Source of the DNA: Homarus americanus
Taxonomy: Eukaryota; Arthropoda; Malacostraca; Decapoda; Nephropidae
Assembly (NCBI RefSeq): GCF_018991925.1
Contig: NW_024754741.1
Span: forward strand, 1-64,000
Direction of reading: 5' to 3'
Length of the DNA stretch: 64,000 nucleotides
A program made the position numbers and the translations under genes. The number at the start of each line of letters is the position of its first letter. Position 1 is the stretch's first letter. A model generated the notes under the pieces. That model saw only the letters and a program-made list of their open reading frames with translations. It ran no database searches and was not told the origin of the DNA. Of the stretch, positions 22,691 to 35,361 are shown in pieces.

Positions 22691-23680
22691 AGGTTCATCT
22701 CATTACTTTCCTAACTTTCCTTCATTGTTTTCACTATCTATCCTCATCCAATTACCCATCTCCATACACCCTTCATTCTCGCTCATCTTTATATAACTTC
22801 CTTTACCAAATATTCTATGCTAACCCTCTCTTTCCACACAACTTCTGCACACATCATTCTCACTTCCTATTTCCATAATCTCACCTTCCCATCAGTTTCC
22901 ATACAACCTTCTTCACTTCCTATTTTCTATACCTCCAACCCCTGCTCACTTATCTCCGTATAACCTCTTCCACCCACCCTACTCTAGACATCTTTCTTCA
23001 GCCACTCATCGCTATACACCCCTCTTCATCATTTCTTCCCTATACACTAAACCTTCACTCTCCCTTCTTGACACACCCTCCTCCTCCCCAGTTGGGAGTC
23101 CCAACTATCTTTGCCTTTCCTTCTCTATCCACCCTCCACTCCTATGCTTCTCGATCTATCCTTCTTTCCTTTCCTCCTCTATACATTCCCATGCAGTCAT
23201 TCTCTTCCACGGTCCACCCAACTGTCACGCGTCCTTACCTAACCTTCTCTACCAAATTTCTTTCGTCCACCATCAATAGACTTTCTCTATACATCCTAAT
23301 ATACTACATCATTTGTCCACTTTAAACAACCCTGATTTATATACCTCCTCTTCACCCATTGCCGTTGCCGTCGGTACATCCTTCTACACAACATTGTACC
23401 TCACCATATTATCGTTAAAACCTCCACCCAACCTTTTCTCTACACCCTTACCCACCCACTCCTCTCTATAGTCATTTCTTTACCCACCTTATCATTTAAA
23501 TCTTCCTCCACCCAAATATATCTCAACACTCTCTTCTTCTCATCCTTCTATATACTTTACACCACTCGACCACCCATCCTTCTCTATACGCCAGTCGACC
23601 GCCCATCCTTCTCTATGCGCCAGTCGACCGCCCATCCTTCTCTATACGCCATATACCATCTGCCGTGCTCCTCTTTATGG
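22691..23680. repeat. Pyrimidine-biased degenerate satellite
   Basis: The + strand is strongly C/T-rich, with loosely repeated CACCCATCCTTCTCTATACA-like units. Near 23570-23660 the unit CCATCCTTCTCTATACGCCA with GTCGACCG repeats almost exactly. No gene seen. Confidence 0.7.
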
Positions 23681-23739
23681 GTAATGTTAAAATGGTTCGA
23701 ATAAAATAAATGTTACTTTCATAATATATCATAAGTAAA

Positions 23740-24335
23740 TCGGGAGCCCGAAAATTTGACGTGTTCTGAGCCCACGACACAATAAACCACGACCGTGCTC
23801 GGAGCCTACGACACAATAAAAAATTACCGTGTTCTGAACCCACGACACAATAAACCAATGTCGTGTTTTGAGCCCACGACACAATACAAAATTACCATGT
23901 TCTGAGCCCACAACACAATAAACCAATGTCGTGTTTTGAGCCCACGATGCAATACAAAATTACCATGTTCTGAGCCCACGACACAATAAACCACTACCGT
24001 GTTCTGAGCCTACGACACAATAAAAAATTACCGTGTTCTGAACCCACGACACAATAAACCAATGTCGTGTTTTGAGCCCACGACACAATACAAAATTACC
24101 ATGTTCTGAGCCCACAACACAATAAACCAATGTCGTGTTTTGAGCCCACGATGCAATACAAAATTACCATGTTCTGAGCCCACGACACAAAAAACCACTA
24201 CCGTGTTCTGAGCCCACAACACAACAAGCCACTACCGTGTTCTGAGCCCACAACACATTAAACCACTACCGTGTTCTGAGCCCACAACACAACAAACCAC
24301 TACCGTGTTCTGAGCCCACAACACATTAAACCACA
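23740..24335. repeat. 34-bp tandem array, ~17 copies
   Basis: Unit GTGTTCTGAGCCCACGACAC plus 14 bases (AATAAACCACTACC or AATACAAAATTACC). Variants alternate in a repeating order, indicating higher-order duplication. Minus-strand frames such as 23882-23613 are repeat by-products. Confidence 0.95.
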
Positions 24336-24459
24336 ATGACACAGCATCTCAGGCTCTCGGACGCTGACATTTGAACACCTCGCTCGACGGCTTTTTAGCG
24401 TATTAGTTACCAGCATGTCACTTGGACAGATTCACCAAACACCTGCCTCTAAAACATTG

Positions 24460-24618
<159 letters not shown>

Positions 24619-24960
24619 AAATGTTTTCACAAGACATAACTATAGGTATATGTGTGGACGAGGAGAAAGTGATTTTATATAAATTCCACTCCTCTTAAAT
24701 TAAAAGCATATATTAAAAGCAAGGCATCCCTACCCTAAGGCGGGTACATGAAAGAGGAAAGTTAAAGAACAATTGATATAAGATATTAAGACATCACTAC
24801 CTACGGATAGTTAAGTAATGTGCTGTGTTCGATCTTTAACCTAAAGCCAACACAAGATTTACAAGTAAACGCAATTCGTAACATTGCAAACAGGACGTAC
24901 CTGGGAAGTAAATAATTGGCATGTGATCACTACATTAGATGAAAGTCATTGTGATACTAC
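24619..24960. other. Unassigned DNA
   Basis: No feature was recognised. Confidence 0.4.
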
Positions 24961-26610
24961 CACTAGTTTGGCAGACTTCCTACTCTTCATCATCCAGTCC
25001 TCCCACACACTATCTCCCCCAACTCTCTCTGCTCACTATTCTGTATCCTTCCTTCTCCATACACCCTCCACTAGCTATCTTGCACTATAAACCCACCTCT
25101 ACCCATCTTTCTCCTCCCATTCTCTTTAAACCATTGATATTCATCTACCGTTCTCTTAACACTCTCCTCCACTCATCATACTCTACCCACCCTTCCCCAC
25201 ACAACATCCTCCACGAACTTGTCTCTGCTGACCCTCCATCAGTCCTTTACTTATTTTCCTTCGTCCATTCTTCTCCATAACCCCCCCCCCTCCAATCATC
25301 CATCTCTTGGTACCATCTTCCGCACACATTTCCCTCTGTCATCATACACTCGTATACCAATCATCAATACGTCCTCTTCTACATATCCTTCACTCTATAC
25401 TCTACTCCACCCACCCCATACATTCCTTAATCCAGCCCTTCTAAACATCTCCACCACCTTTCTCAACACACTCCCTCCCCCGCCCATCCTTCTTTGCAAA
25501 TCCTCCTCTCTACATCTACCCATTTAACTCACATCTTTACACTTTCTTCTACCACTCCGCTATTCACCTTCCCTCACTCTCCTTCTTTTTTATGCACTCC
25601 TCAATGTATTGCCCTTCTCCTGTTCTTCTCTATCCTCCTTCACCCGTTCTTCATTATGCACCTTCCTTCACCCACCATCAGCCACTTACCAATCTCAATA
25701 CAGCCTTACCCATCCTCCTTTTCTATTTACCTTCCTCCACCCACCAATAACTAACATCCTCCTCTATCCATCCTCCACGAATTCCTGTCTCTGCATTCCC
25801 CTCCACCTACCCATCTCTATGTCGGGTCCCTCAAAACACCATCTGTGAAGGAAATATTGCACCACGTCAGACCCTCCATGACAACATCTGTGAGGGAGTT
25901 ACTACACTACGTGTTTACTGTTCAACACCTCAGCGCACGTGGCTTACGTGACCTCCACTGTAAACATTAATTTGTATGTTCACTGTATGTTCTCTTTTCT
26001 TTCTCAAACGAAAGCTTTTATTAAACAACGCCACTCCCCGCCTCCATGTCATTGTATGTAATGAGTCATTTTTGTCAACTGTATATTTTCAGCCTTCGGG
26101 CTGCTGAACCTTTTCAATATACCGTTAATTAGCTATTATTATTATTTATTAATCATTATGTCTCCTCCTCTTTTAGTTCTTCCCTATACACTCCCCTTCA
26201 TCCATTTTATACTCTCTCCTCTTCATATCGTAACCTCACCCACCCTTCCCTTTATCATACATCCTTCTCATCCACCCACCCTTTTCCATACACCCTCCTC
26301 TTCCACCCTCCCTTTTCCTTACATCTTCCTCACCCATCCTTATCTACACACTTCTCTTCGTCCACCATTTATAATACACTTTTCTCCATCCTTCCTTCTA
26401 CATACACTTTTCTCCATCCTTCCTTCTACATACTCCTTCCCCCATCCTTCCTTCTACATGCTCCTTCACCCTGACATTTTCTACCACTTATCCTCTTCCA
26501 TAGAACTTTCTTCATCTCTCCTCTTTCACTCACTTTTCTTTACCGCACTTTCACCCTCCAGAGAGTTCACTCAACCCACCACAAATAAAATTTTGTTTCT
26601 TCTTTCATGA
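24961..26610. repeat. Pyrimidine-biased degenerate satellite, second block
   Basis: The same C/T-rich style as 22691-23680, with loose CCTTCTACATACTCCTT and CACCCATCC units, interrupted by a mixed-composition patch at about 25830-26155. Open frames rich in Ser, Pro, Leu and His follow from composition. Confidence 0.7.
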
Positions 26611-27149
26611 GTATAACCGACCCTCCATATTTTAATTCTGACATCTGGATCCATTCATTCTTTTTACTCACATTATTTTTTTAGGACTAGATACGGTTTA
26701 TTGTTTTCGCTGCTTGTTTTATTATTATTTCCACTCACACAGGAAATAATAGTAGGGTCATGACGGTGACGCAACCAATGTTTACCGTTCAAGAAACTGA
26801 AAGTGAGCAAAAACCAGTCTCCCGCCCGAACCTGTCTATTTGACCCAGAGTCTTGCACTCTCCCATCTGAGATATTTTCTTAACCTTTAAAGTTTAAATA
26901 TGGTTAACCCTCTTATTCAAGTGCAACATACTGTACAGTGCATAATGCCGTGGGAAGTTATTATAAATAGATAAATTGTCTTATCAGCAGGCGAGGCAAA
27001 ATATATCGTACAGATGATTTATAATTAGGACTCTTGAGTTAGTTTTAACCGTTTAATATGAAATGTAACAAAGAATATAACTAGATCACTATAGCTATGC
27101 ATAACAGGTTAATAGAATATTACTGTAAGGAGACGCTGTAGCTGATACA
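26611..27149. other. Unassigned DNA
   Basis: No feature was recognised. Confidence 0.4.
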
Positions 27150-27962
27150 GTGTTTAAAGTAAGTGTTAGTTTACCTCGCCTACTAGAAGTACTAGTTAAC
27201 ACTGTGTATAATGGCAATGTTTTTCCTTTATGTTGGTTGACATTATGTTTGGTGGAATTTTTTGTCTTCATACTGCATCCTGATAGAGTGTCAGTTGAAA
27301 ACATTATTTGTTATAATATTTACTGGGAATATCCTTTGATATAATGTTTTCTAAGCTTGTTAGTTGATACATTTATTTTTAATGGAAATGCTAGTTAACA
27401 TAGACTTTATTGACACAGATGATATAGATACTTTTTGGTAGAATTAAACATGGTCTTAACCGGGAGTTCTTGATGACATATTATTAATTTAATTGTAGTG
27501 TTAGTGATATAGATCTTAGGGAAAGTGTTAGTTGTCAAAGAGTTTGCTACGAGTGTTAGTTGAAAACTTGAAATGACATGGCTGTAAGTTTTAGTTGTTT
27601 AGTAGTTGAAAATTTTAATTTTCATAATGATCAATGGAAGAATTGGTTGATACCTTATAGCATTTAAGGACATTGTTAGTTGATAGTTTCTGATAGAAGT
27701 GTTTCTTGATCAGTTGTTTACTAGAAACGGTTATTAACATAATGTTTATAGTTAGTGGGGTTTTTTTATTAAGTAACTAGTTGAGGTTTACGACCATCCC
27801 TTCCGCTACACCTTCGGAACTGTGGACCAACCCGTGGCAGTGGGTTGGTACGACCCGCCCCCTTATGAAGGAACACAAGTAGTGCACCTCTCTTTCTTCA
27901 AAAATGAAGAAATGCATAAGGGACACACACACAGATTGTATTATACACACACACACACACAC

Positions 27963-28018
<56 letters not shown>

Positions 28019-28090
28019 TAGGAGTCTTAGTTTACATAATCATGTACTCTGGAAGTGCTAGTTGATATATATTTCACTGGTGGTATTATT
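27150..28090 (+). repeat. Diverged repeat around GTTAGTTGATA
   Basis: Motifs like GTTAGTTGATA, GCTAGTTAACA and GTTAGTTGTC recur every 40-60 bp, as in a very old tandem array. It contains a (CA)n/(GA)n microsatellite at 27944-28014. Confidence 0.5.
27944..28014. repeat. (CA)n then (GA)n microsatellite
   Basis: A CA tract to about 27969, then GA to 28014. Confidence 0.97.
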
Positions 28091-28399
28091 TGACATTTCT
28101 ACTATGAGATTACCCAGAATTCCTGGACCTACTACCAAGTACGTACTGTACAGCCTGTAGACGACTGACTGGATGTCCTCAAGGACATTTTACCCACTGA
28201 AACCGTTATCTTACCATTATATAAGGATCATATGTGGCGAATATTTAGTTCGTAAGGTACAATATTAGAGGTGACGTTAGAAGTTATGTAATGTTTTACT
28301 TGCAGCCACATACTGAATTAAGTGGAGATGTGTAGAACTTGTTACCACATTGCTGTTATGTGGGAAGTTAACCTAAATGTGTTACCTTATTCATGTACT
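28091..28399. other. Unassigned DNA
   Basis: No feature was recognised. Confidence 0.4.
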
Positions 28400-28960
28400 G
28401 GCTACCCACTAGAGGTGACCTTGCCGAGGGAAGGAGGCCAGTGGCCTGTGTAGGATCCCTCCATTGTTCTTGATAAATTTGTCAAAGGTTATTTTTGAAG
28501 CCCAGCACTGTTCTCGAATCCACAGCTTGAATTGGTAAACCGTTCCATAGGCCTGCCACCCTCTGTGTGATGATGTACTGTATTTCCTTATCTTCCTTCT
28601 GCATGATAAGTGGGCGAGCTTGTAGTCATGTTCTTCCGTGTTGGCGGTGCGTGACATCACAAAGAAATGGCCCGGGTTTACGTTTTCCACCCCTTTCAGA
28701 ATTTTGAATAATCAATGAGATGTGGGTTATCGTGCCTTGTTTGAAGGGTTGTTAGTTCTAAGGTCCTCAGTCTGCTTGGGTAATCTATATGACATACTGT
28801 AGTTCAAGATCATCTTAGTCGTTCTGTGTTGCATCTTTTCTAGGGATGTTAGGTCCTTCTTGAGGTAGGGTTTCCATGCCTGTGTATTTGCTTTATTGTC
28901 TAGGTCCCTAACTTTTCTAGAGTAGACCTTGGTTTATTTTATACTGTATATGGAGTGTTT
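28400..28960 (-). mobile_element. CR1-group LINE C-terminal remnant
   Basis: The minus strand reads LEKMQHRTTKMIL (around 28840) and later HFFVMSRTANTEEHDYKLAH and NNGGILHRPLASFPRQGHL. This layout (VQRRATKMI, then NTRGH-like, then a hydrophobic FSHR...WNSLP-like block) is the C-terminal region of CR1-type ORF2. Frames change at least twice. It is distinct from the other CR1 families here. Confidence 0.7.
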
Positions 28961-29867
28961 AAATACCATTTCTTGTTATCTATAGGTTCTTACCCTGTAT
29001 TGATCCTAATGTGGCCTGTTTTATCTTGTATCTAAACTAGAGTCTCACCGATTTGTCTTATTACTTAGGTACTTAAGGGAAAAATCCTCTGGACTAGCAA
29101 GGCAAGCAATACAATCTACTGCAGAGAAGCTAGGAATACGTGAGAATCGTAAACATTATGGATATTCTCTTATTTAACACGAAATCAAATTTCAGTGTTA
29201 CACGAGTCCGCAGGGGCAGCATTACATAAAACGATTAAACAATCCAACAAAATACAGCAGAGAGCCAGCAAATGTAGAGTAGAGGAAGCGCCGAGATTCA
29301 GACACAGGTAAGAAGTGAGGAAGGCCGTAGGAACAGCTATTGCACACAGGAATGCTGGAATACAGGCACTACAGAAAAATGAGCACATACCTACCAATAA
29401 TGCAGGTGTCCTCACTAACATGGGCGTCCACTGGGGGATGGGGGGAGGGGGCAGTTTCTCCCCCGGATCTGGCGTGTCAAAATATGTAAGCAAAAAATAC
29501 CCAACGAAAGAGGGGGATTTATAATCTAACAAAAACGAAGGGAAGGAAAAACCGAAAACAAAAAAGAAACAAAAAAAGGAACATTAAAAAATAAAGCAAC
29601 TCATCACAGCTGCATTGATTTCACGAATTTCTCCAGATTTCACCGAAATTTGTCTGATTCTCACAGCTCTTTGTTTTAGAACCAGACAGTAAAAAACGAA
29701 CCTAAATTTCACCATCCTGGTGGAAAAATGTCACCATATGGCAACCCTGCTTTAGTTGTGCACAAGACACCACCGTAACAAGAAGACTTCTGCTTTGGAA
29801 TCTGTGATTTAAACGCTTGAGATATATGAGGTTATACAGTAAGAAAAATTAAGGTATACAGTACGAA
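28961..29867. other. Unassigned DNA with a terminal-repeat-like motif
   Basis: No gene was recognised. The 115-codon minus frame at 29532-29185 has no family resemblance I can name. At 29737-29754 the reverse strand reads GCAGGGTTGCCATATGGT, similar to AGGGTTGCCATACGTCCG at 59527, perhaps a shared transposon end. Confidence 0.4.
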
Positions 29868-30330
29868 TAGAACCTGTCACACAAGCTCTCCAAGCTGCTC
29901 AGCTTGATGCCATGCAGCTTCATGATTATGCTCAGAAGCTCTTAAGTGTGTTCCATGACCATAGACAAAAACCTGAAGAACAATTCAAAGAAATCTTTCC
30001 AAAGGCTCAACAATTAGCATCAAAACTTGACATTAAGGGAGCCATTCCCAGACAGTGTGGTTAGGAAAAACACCGCTCAAATGTCAAAGGTTCAACTGTA
30101 GAAGAATATTTTAGTAGATCAGTCTATGTAACATATTGGACTCCATCATAGCTTCATTGGAATGCCGGTTTGCGGCAGAAACTAAGCCAAATTTTCGCTT
30201 GTCCTCACTTCACTTACTGCAAATGGCAAAGCTTACAATAAAAGAATTCAAAGACCACATTGCCCACATCGAAAACATGGAACCTGAAACAGTTACCTGG
30301 TTTGGAATTTGGTGACAAAAGAATAATGGA
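29868..30330 (+). pseudogene. hAT transposase remnant (ZMYM1 / 52-kDa-repressor type)
   Basis: The + strand reads ALQAAQLDAMQLHDYAQKLL, then KLDIKGAIPRQCG, HRSN and EEYF, then LDSIIASLECRF. The order IPRQCG, RSN, EEYF and LDSII-SLE-RF is a hallmark of hAT-related transposase proteins of the ZMYM1 and 52-kDa-repressor group. Stops and frameshifts are present. The C-terminal dimerisation domain is missing. Confidence 0.7.
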
Positions 30331-33300
30331 TTTGACGACGGACTTCAGGGCCTGCTCAAACACACTGATTTATTTCCTTCCATAAAAAAAAAACAATTTT
30401 TATTGCTCTGACAACCTGAACAGTGGAGTGATCTTTTAGCACACTCAGAAGGGTAAAAACCTAGTTAAGTTCACCGATGGCAGACGATAGCTTATGTGGA
30501 CTGTGCATGATGAGTGTTCATCTCACCAAGACACTTGAGAAAAAACAAGAACTCATTCTAAAGGTAATTGATAAATTCGGACAAAATCCGAAATGCTTGT
30601 AGTTTGGATTCCATAAGTAGCTTCTCAAAAGTTCAAGTAACAGAAAGATAATACAAAGAACTGTGTAAATTTTCATTGGCATCTAACATCTCATTATTTT
30701 CTATATACAGTACTGTTTATATAATTTTTTTCTCTTATTTTTTTTGCTTATCAATACATATGTCATGTTATTGTTTTAATGGTATTATAAGGGTCGATAA
30801 ATTTATGTAATAAAGTTTGTTTATATATATACTAATAGAAATATTAAGTCTCCAAGTCCCAACCTTATTCTATAAATACAGACAAATGAGGCAACCGATA
30901 ATAAGTACATGCGTTATCGCTTTAATGTTAATATAAGAGTCAATAAATTGCTGTCATTAAAGCATGATTTTGTAGATACTAATGTTACACTAATCTGTAT
31001 GGTTGAGTATACCAAGCAATGATAAGTATATTTACTATACACAATAAATGATTATTGCAGTAACACCATCTTAATATCAAAGTATAATTAAACCAAGTCA
31101 TCCCACGAGCAGGCGGCGGAGCTAATTATGTGACGTCATTGGCTCATTGTCGAAGAAAACGGTAGTAAGGAAGGACTCATATATTATTACGAGTGAGACC
31201 ACCCCACTATATTAGAAGATATTCTCGCCATATTTCCCGATTTTCTCATCCCCTAGCACACTATCTTTCAGTTAGCTATTAGAAATTCTCATGTCATCAT
31301 TATTTTTATGATATTCATATTCTTATTATTAAAATTTTATTTGAATTATTAATAATCCTCTTCTTCCTCTCTTTATTATAATTTAAACTTATGATTTTGC
31401 TACCAGTGTTAGTGTAAAAGCAATTAGGTATTCATACGCATATGGACTAAGTATTTACTAGGGAGGGTGGGGATACAAGAATTAAATAAAATAGTTAAGG
31501 TAAATAATTTTTTTTAATGATTACAATTTTCATCATTCTGTCTTTCTCTCCCCAAGCTATTACAGTAAATCAGTGAAGACAAGTATATAAGTGTAGAGGC
31601 TTTCAATTTATCAATATGACCACTAGAGACATTACAGACGAAAATTAGACTTTAGGGAATTTAAATTCAAACATGCCCAAAACTCTTAGGTATTGCCCTT
31701 CCTCCCCTTGCACCCTATATATTTGCTGCATGCATAATGAAATCCATTCTTTTCTCTGTTTTTCATCCTTTGGTAATTTATGAAAATATCAAACTCTTAA
31801 CATGTACTGTAGTCTGTAATTTGATATGCATCCAGATAAAACCCTTTTATCAGGCATTGTCACAGCCCTTCACACCACGACAGCCAGTTACTAGCTGAGG
31901 TCCCACCCCAGGCCACCCCCTTCCTTGGGGGCCGTCGACCAGATGACGTCATGCGCAGCGAAGGACGAATTTTCGACTCGAAGTGGATTAACTAGGTATA
32001 ATTAGACTTTGCTTAATATACCTAATCTTGACATAAGCAGTATATGGGTTGTTATAAATTTGCAAATCATATAAAACAAACCACTAAAATATTAGACCAT
32101 CAAGCCCCCTTCTCCCTTTGGAAAAGTTCCAGTGGACGCCCTTGGTCACTATGAATAGGATCGATGATGGGAGACGAAGTGGAATGGGGGGAGAGTAATG
32201 GAGCTTGACAAGGATATTACAGGTAGGAAGAGATGAAAGAACAAATGGTATAGGAATAAATTATAAATAGAGAAAATATAAGGATGTAAACAAAGTTGAG
32301 AGATGGAAAGAAAAGATACTTGTAACATAGAAAATAATGGGAGGACAGAATGCTTATACATTCAGGTAATCAACACAGGTTGAAAGATCACAGGAAGAGA
32401 GAGAAGAGTTTAGAGATAAAGCGGAGTAGGTTACCTGTAGAGTAGACCTGGAGACTGTCTTAACAGCAGTTGGATATTAGAAAACCCATGTGGGGATAAA
32501 GCAGACCAGAGAAGAGTCTAAGGACATTCATGGTTGGTTCGTTTTGAAATGAAGGTCAGGCCCTATTAAAGATGTTGTCATGGAACGGCTTGGCAATGGT
32601 AAGCTCGTTCTTCCAAATGTGGGAATAATATAATGGGACAGACAGAAATAGCAACATCAAATCCGAGATCAATTTCCTGTCTGTAAAGAAAAATAAGAGA
32701 TAGAGACTGCAAGATTATCACAAGGAGTACAGTGCACCCCAACCTAAACCACTGGTGCTCGAAGTAATTAGGTGGCGGAAATGTAACGGGTATAAGAGGA
32801 GAGATGTAGTAAGGACATGAAGAGTTAACTAGGAGTATTGGAGGATGATATAATGAAGTGGAGGGAGAATGGGCAACTTTCGAGGTTGGGTTTTAGGCTA
32901 CCGAACATCTGGGAAATTCATACAAGAAGGAAAGAAGCAACAGGGGTGTAGGAAACAGGTAAGAGAACTGGTGATAAAGGAGAAAAGAAATTGAAACGAG
33001 AGTGGGCGAGTAAATTGGAGTACTGATACAGAGATAAAGGGAGAAAAATACTGCAGTCATTTGGGCAGCAAATAAAATAGGATATGAGACGCTGATAATA
33101 TCTTATGAAAACAAAAAATCAGAGAAACGATGGAAGGAAGATCAGAAAGTAGACAAAAGAAGGGACAGTAAAGAAGTAATCCAAACATCTTGATAAAGAA
33201 CAAGAAATGTGTAATGAATTCAGGAGTGGGGAGTGTGTTAGGGGTGTTGAACCCACAGAGGTAAAAGGAAACGAAGTTACAAGAAAAAACTGAAAAGAGA

Positions 33301-33730
33301 GGTAAGGGAGAACGAAATAACAGAGTGGTACTGGGAGGGGAACTGGAAGTGGTGAATTGACTGTGGATTGGATACAAGTACTTGGACAAACTGGAGTTGA
33401 AGGACACGAAACCATTTAATGTGTTAGTGTAGGCGTTTATGTAAACCCACAAAAATATAATGGTAATTTTTGACACCATGCACCATCTTAATCGGTTATC
33501 CTCTAGAATGTAGAGTCTAGATTAATAAAAACTATGGTGATTTTTTTTCTGAACGGTTTATTATAAATTTTATGCCATCAAAGAAATTTTATCAGAGCGG
33601 CGTAATCAACCACAAACATATTGCCATTAAGTCTTAAGTAACTTAAAACATGACTAATAACATAAGAAAATTTAGTATTATATGACCACTTTTTAGCATA
33701 ACATATTATGAATGTTGTTATAATACTTTA
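30331..33730. other. Long AT- and purine-rich stretch, no gene seen
   Basis: 30.3-32.1 kb is AT-rich. 32.15-33.48 kb is purine-biased on the + strand (GGAAAGAAGAGA-like texture) with minus-strand frames such as 33479-33057 that look compositional. Two TGACGTCA-type palindromes or near-palindromes (about 31131 and 31945) are noted without a nearby gene. Confidence 0.4.
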
Positions 33731-33734
33731 AGTA

Positions 33735-34547
33735 TTAAGGAGGTCATAGGGGAAGTGAGGATGTAGTGAGAGAGGGTGTGAGAGTCGGGTTGGCCACAAA
33801 GTTTACAAACAGTGCGGCCAGGCTCAGGGTTGCCAATGTACTCCCATAGGTACCTGTACCCTAGGCGCAGTCTCATGTATATAATCTGTTGAGATCGAGT
33901 CAGGGATTGATACTGTTTTTAGTGGCGGTTGTCGTCACCGGTTACAGCGTCATAGTGGCATAGTGTGATGCTACCCCGTTGTTTCAGGTGTGCCCAATTT
34001 TCGTTGAATGCCTCTCGTTGTGTGGCGTGTATGCGAGATTTGAGATGATTCAGGGAGAGGGCGAGAGTGGCTTCAATATCTTCTTCTTGCGTAGCTTCTT
34101 TGGCAAGCCGATCAACAGTGTCACAGGCGGTTATTCCTAATGTGACGGGATCCAAATAAACTTGACACAGATGTCATCAGTTTGTTCTAGCCCGGCAACG
34201 GCGGCTAGGGTGTGTTGGGCGGCAGGGGAGGAGGGGGAGGGTAATTTGAGCCTCGCGAGCGCAGAAGTGCTGTCACTGATTATAAGGAGGTTCCGGCGTT
34301 CAGTGCGAGCATAGGTCGCCCCCTCATGAATGCCCGCGAGGATGGCTATGCTTTCAGCATCAGTGGAGGAGGCCCAGTCGTGGACCCTGATTTTCCTGCA
34401 GGCCTGGCGCTCAGGAATCCACACAGCTGCCCCAGCGCTGCCCAGCGTGGTAACAGACCCATTACAGTAGACGAGGATAGGAGGGTGGGGGGTCTTTAGA
34501 GAGGAGGCGACATCATTAATCTGCTCAAGGCAGTTAAGTTTGAGCAT
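33735..34547 (-). mobile_element. LINE RNase H domain and C-terminal zinc knuckle, decayed
   Basis: Minus-strand relic of an I/Jockey-group LINE 3' end. RNase H blocks in order: ILVYCNGSVTTLGSAGAAVW (first catalytic Asp changed to Asn), DAESIAILAGIHEG, LIISDSTSALA, FIWIPSH, then DTVDRLAKEA after one extra base near 34140. The terminal part reads MRLRLGYRYLW, then CKLCGQPDSHTLSHYIL near 33790-33740, the typical post-RNase-H knuckle. RT is missing. Loss of the first Asp and the frameshift make it inactive. Confidence 0.85.
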
Positions 34548-34650
34548 ATACCTCAGTTGGGTGGATTTATTAATGGGAAACGTTTTTTATTCAGCTGATC
34601 AACAAAAATCACAGATGGTTCAGAGAAATGTGGCTCCAAGCTCGACTCCT

Positions 34651-34748
34651 GATTCAGCGCTTCGTTTGTGGTGCCCAGCCACTCAGAACTCTCGATACAG
34701 ATTCAGCGCCTCCTTTGTGGTGACCAGCCACTCAGAACTCATGATACA
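34651..34748 (+). repeat. 49-bp tandem duplication
   Basis: Copies start at 34651 and 34700 (GATTCAGCGC, then CCAGCCACTCAGAACTC) with a few differences. Confidence 0.9.
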
Positions 34749-35250
34749 AACGACAGGGTGACATATTCCCATAGGTAGAGGTTCTGCATGATGAATACAC
34801 TCTGAATAAATTACACGTAATATCATGTAAATAATCAGAATTTATTGCATATGCCAAACAAAGATTTTTATTTGGTATATTGCGATATATTTATTTTTAT
34901 GAGAAAATCTACAAAATGGCAGGCGACAGGTCTCGGAGCGGCCGTCTACGCTGCACCACCCCTCAGGACGACCAGGTTGAGTGGTTTATTTGGTAGCATA
35001 AATTAATGTGGCAATATTCACAAGTATCACAAATAATTTTGTTAACAGGGAGCTCCTCATATTTCATACTGTCTATTTATCACTTCCCGACCTTATTTAT
35101 AACGGTTTGTTTCATTTGACCAGACCATAGTAGCAGCTCAGCAGGATTACAGGGCTGCCAACATACGGCGGGAACAACTCGCCTTTCCCAATACCTGTCG
35201 TCACTGGTCTCAAATTGTTCACACTACAGTATGCACCGATACTTTTTGTT
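34749..35250. other. Unassigned DNA
   Basis: No feature was recognised. Confidence 0.4.
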
Positions 35251-35361
35251 GCGAGTGTACCTGTACCCTAGGCGCAGTCTCATGTACATAATCTGTTGAG
35301 ATCGAGTCAGAGATTGATACTCTTTGTAGTGGCGGTTGGAGTCACCGGTTACAGCGTCAGT
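35251..35361 (-). mobile_element. Second copy of the LINE C-terminal segment
   Basis: About 105 bp nearly match 33849-33950 in the same orientation (GTACCTGTACCCTAGGCGCA through GTCACCGGTTACAGCGTCA). It directly precedes the CR1-type element that follows. Confidence 0.85.

Noticed and set aside
29185..29532. 115-codon minus frame with hydrophobic segments
   Set aside because: No family resemblance, no promoter or splice support, and composition fits chance.
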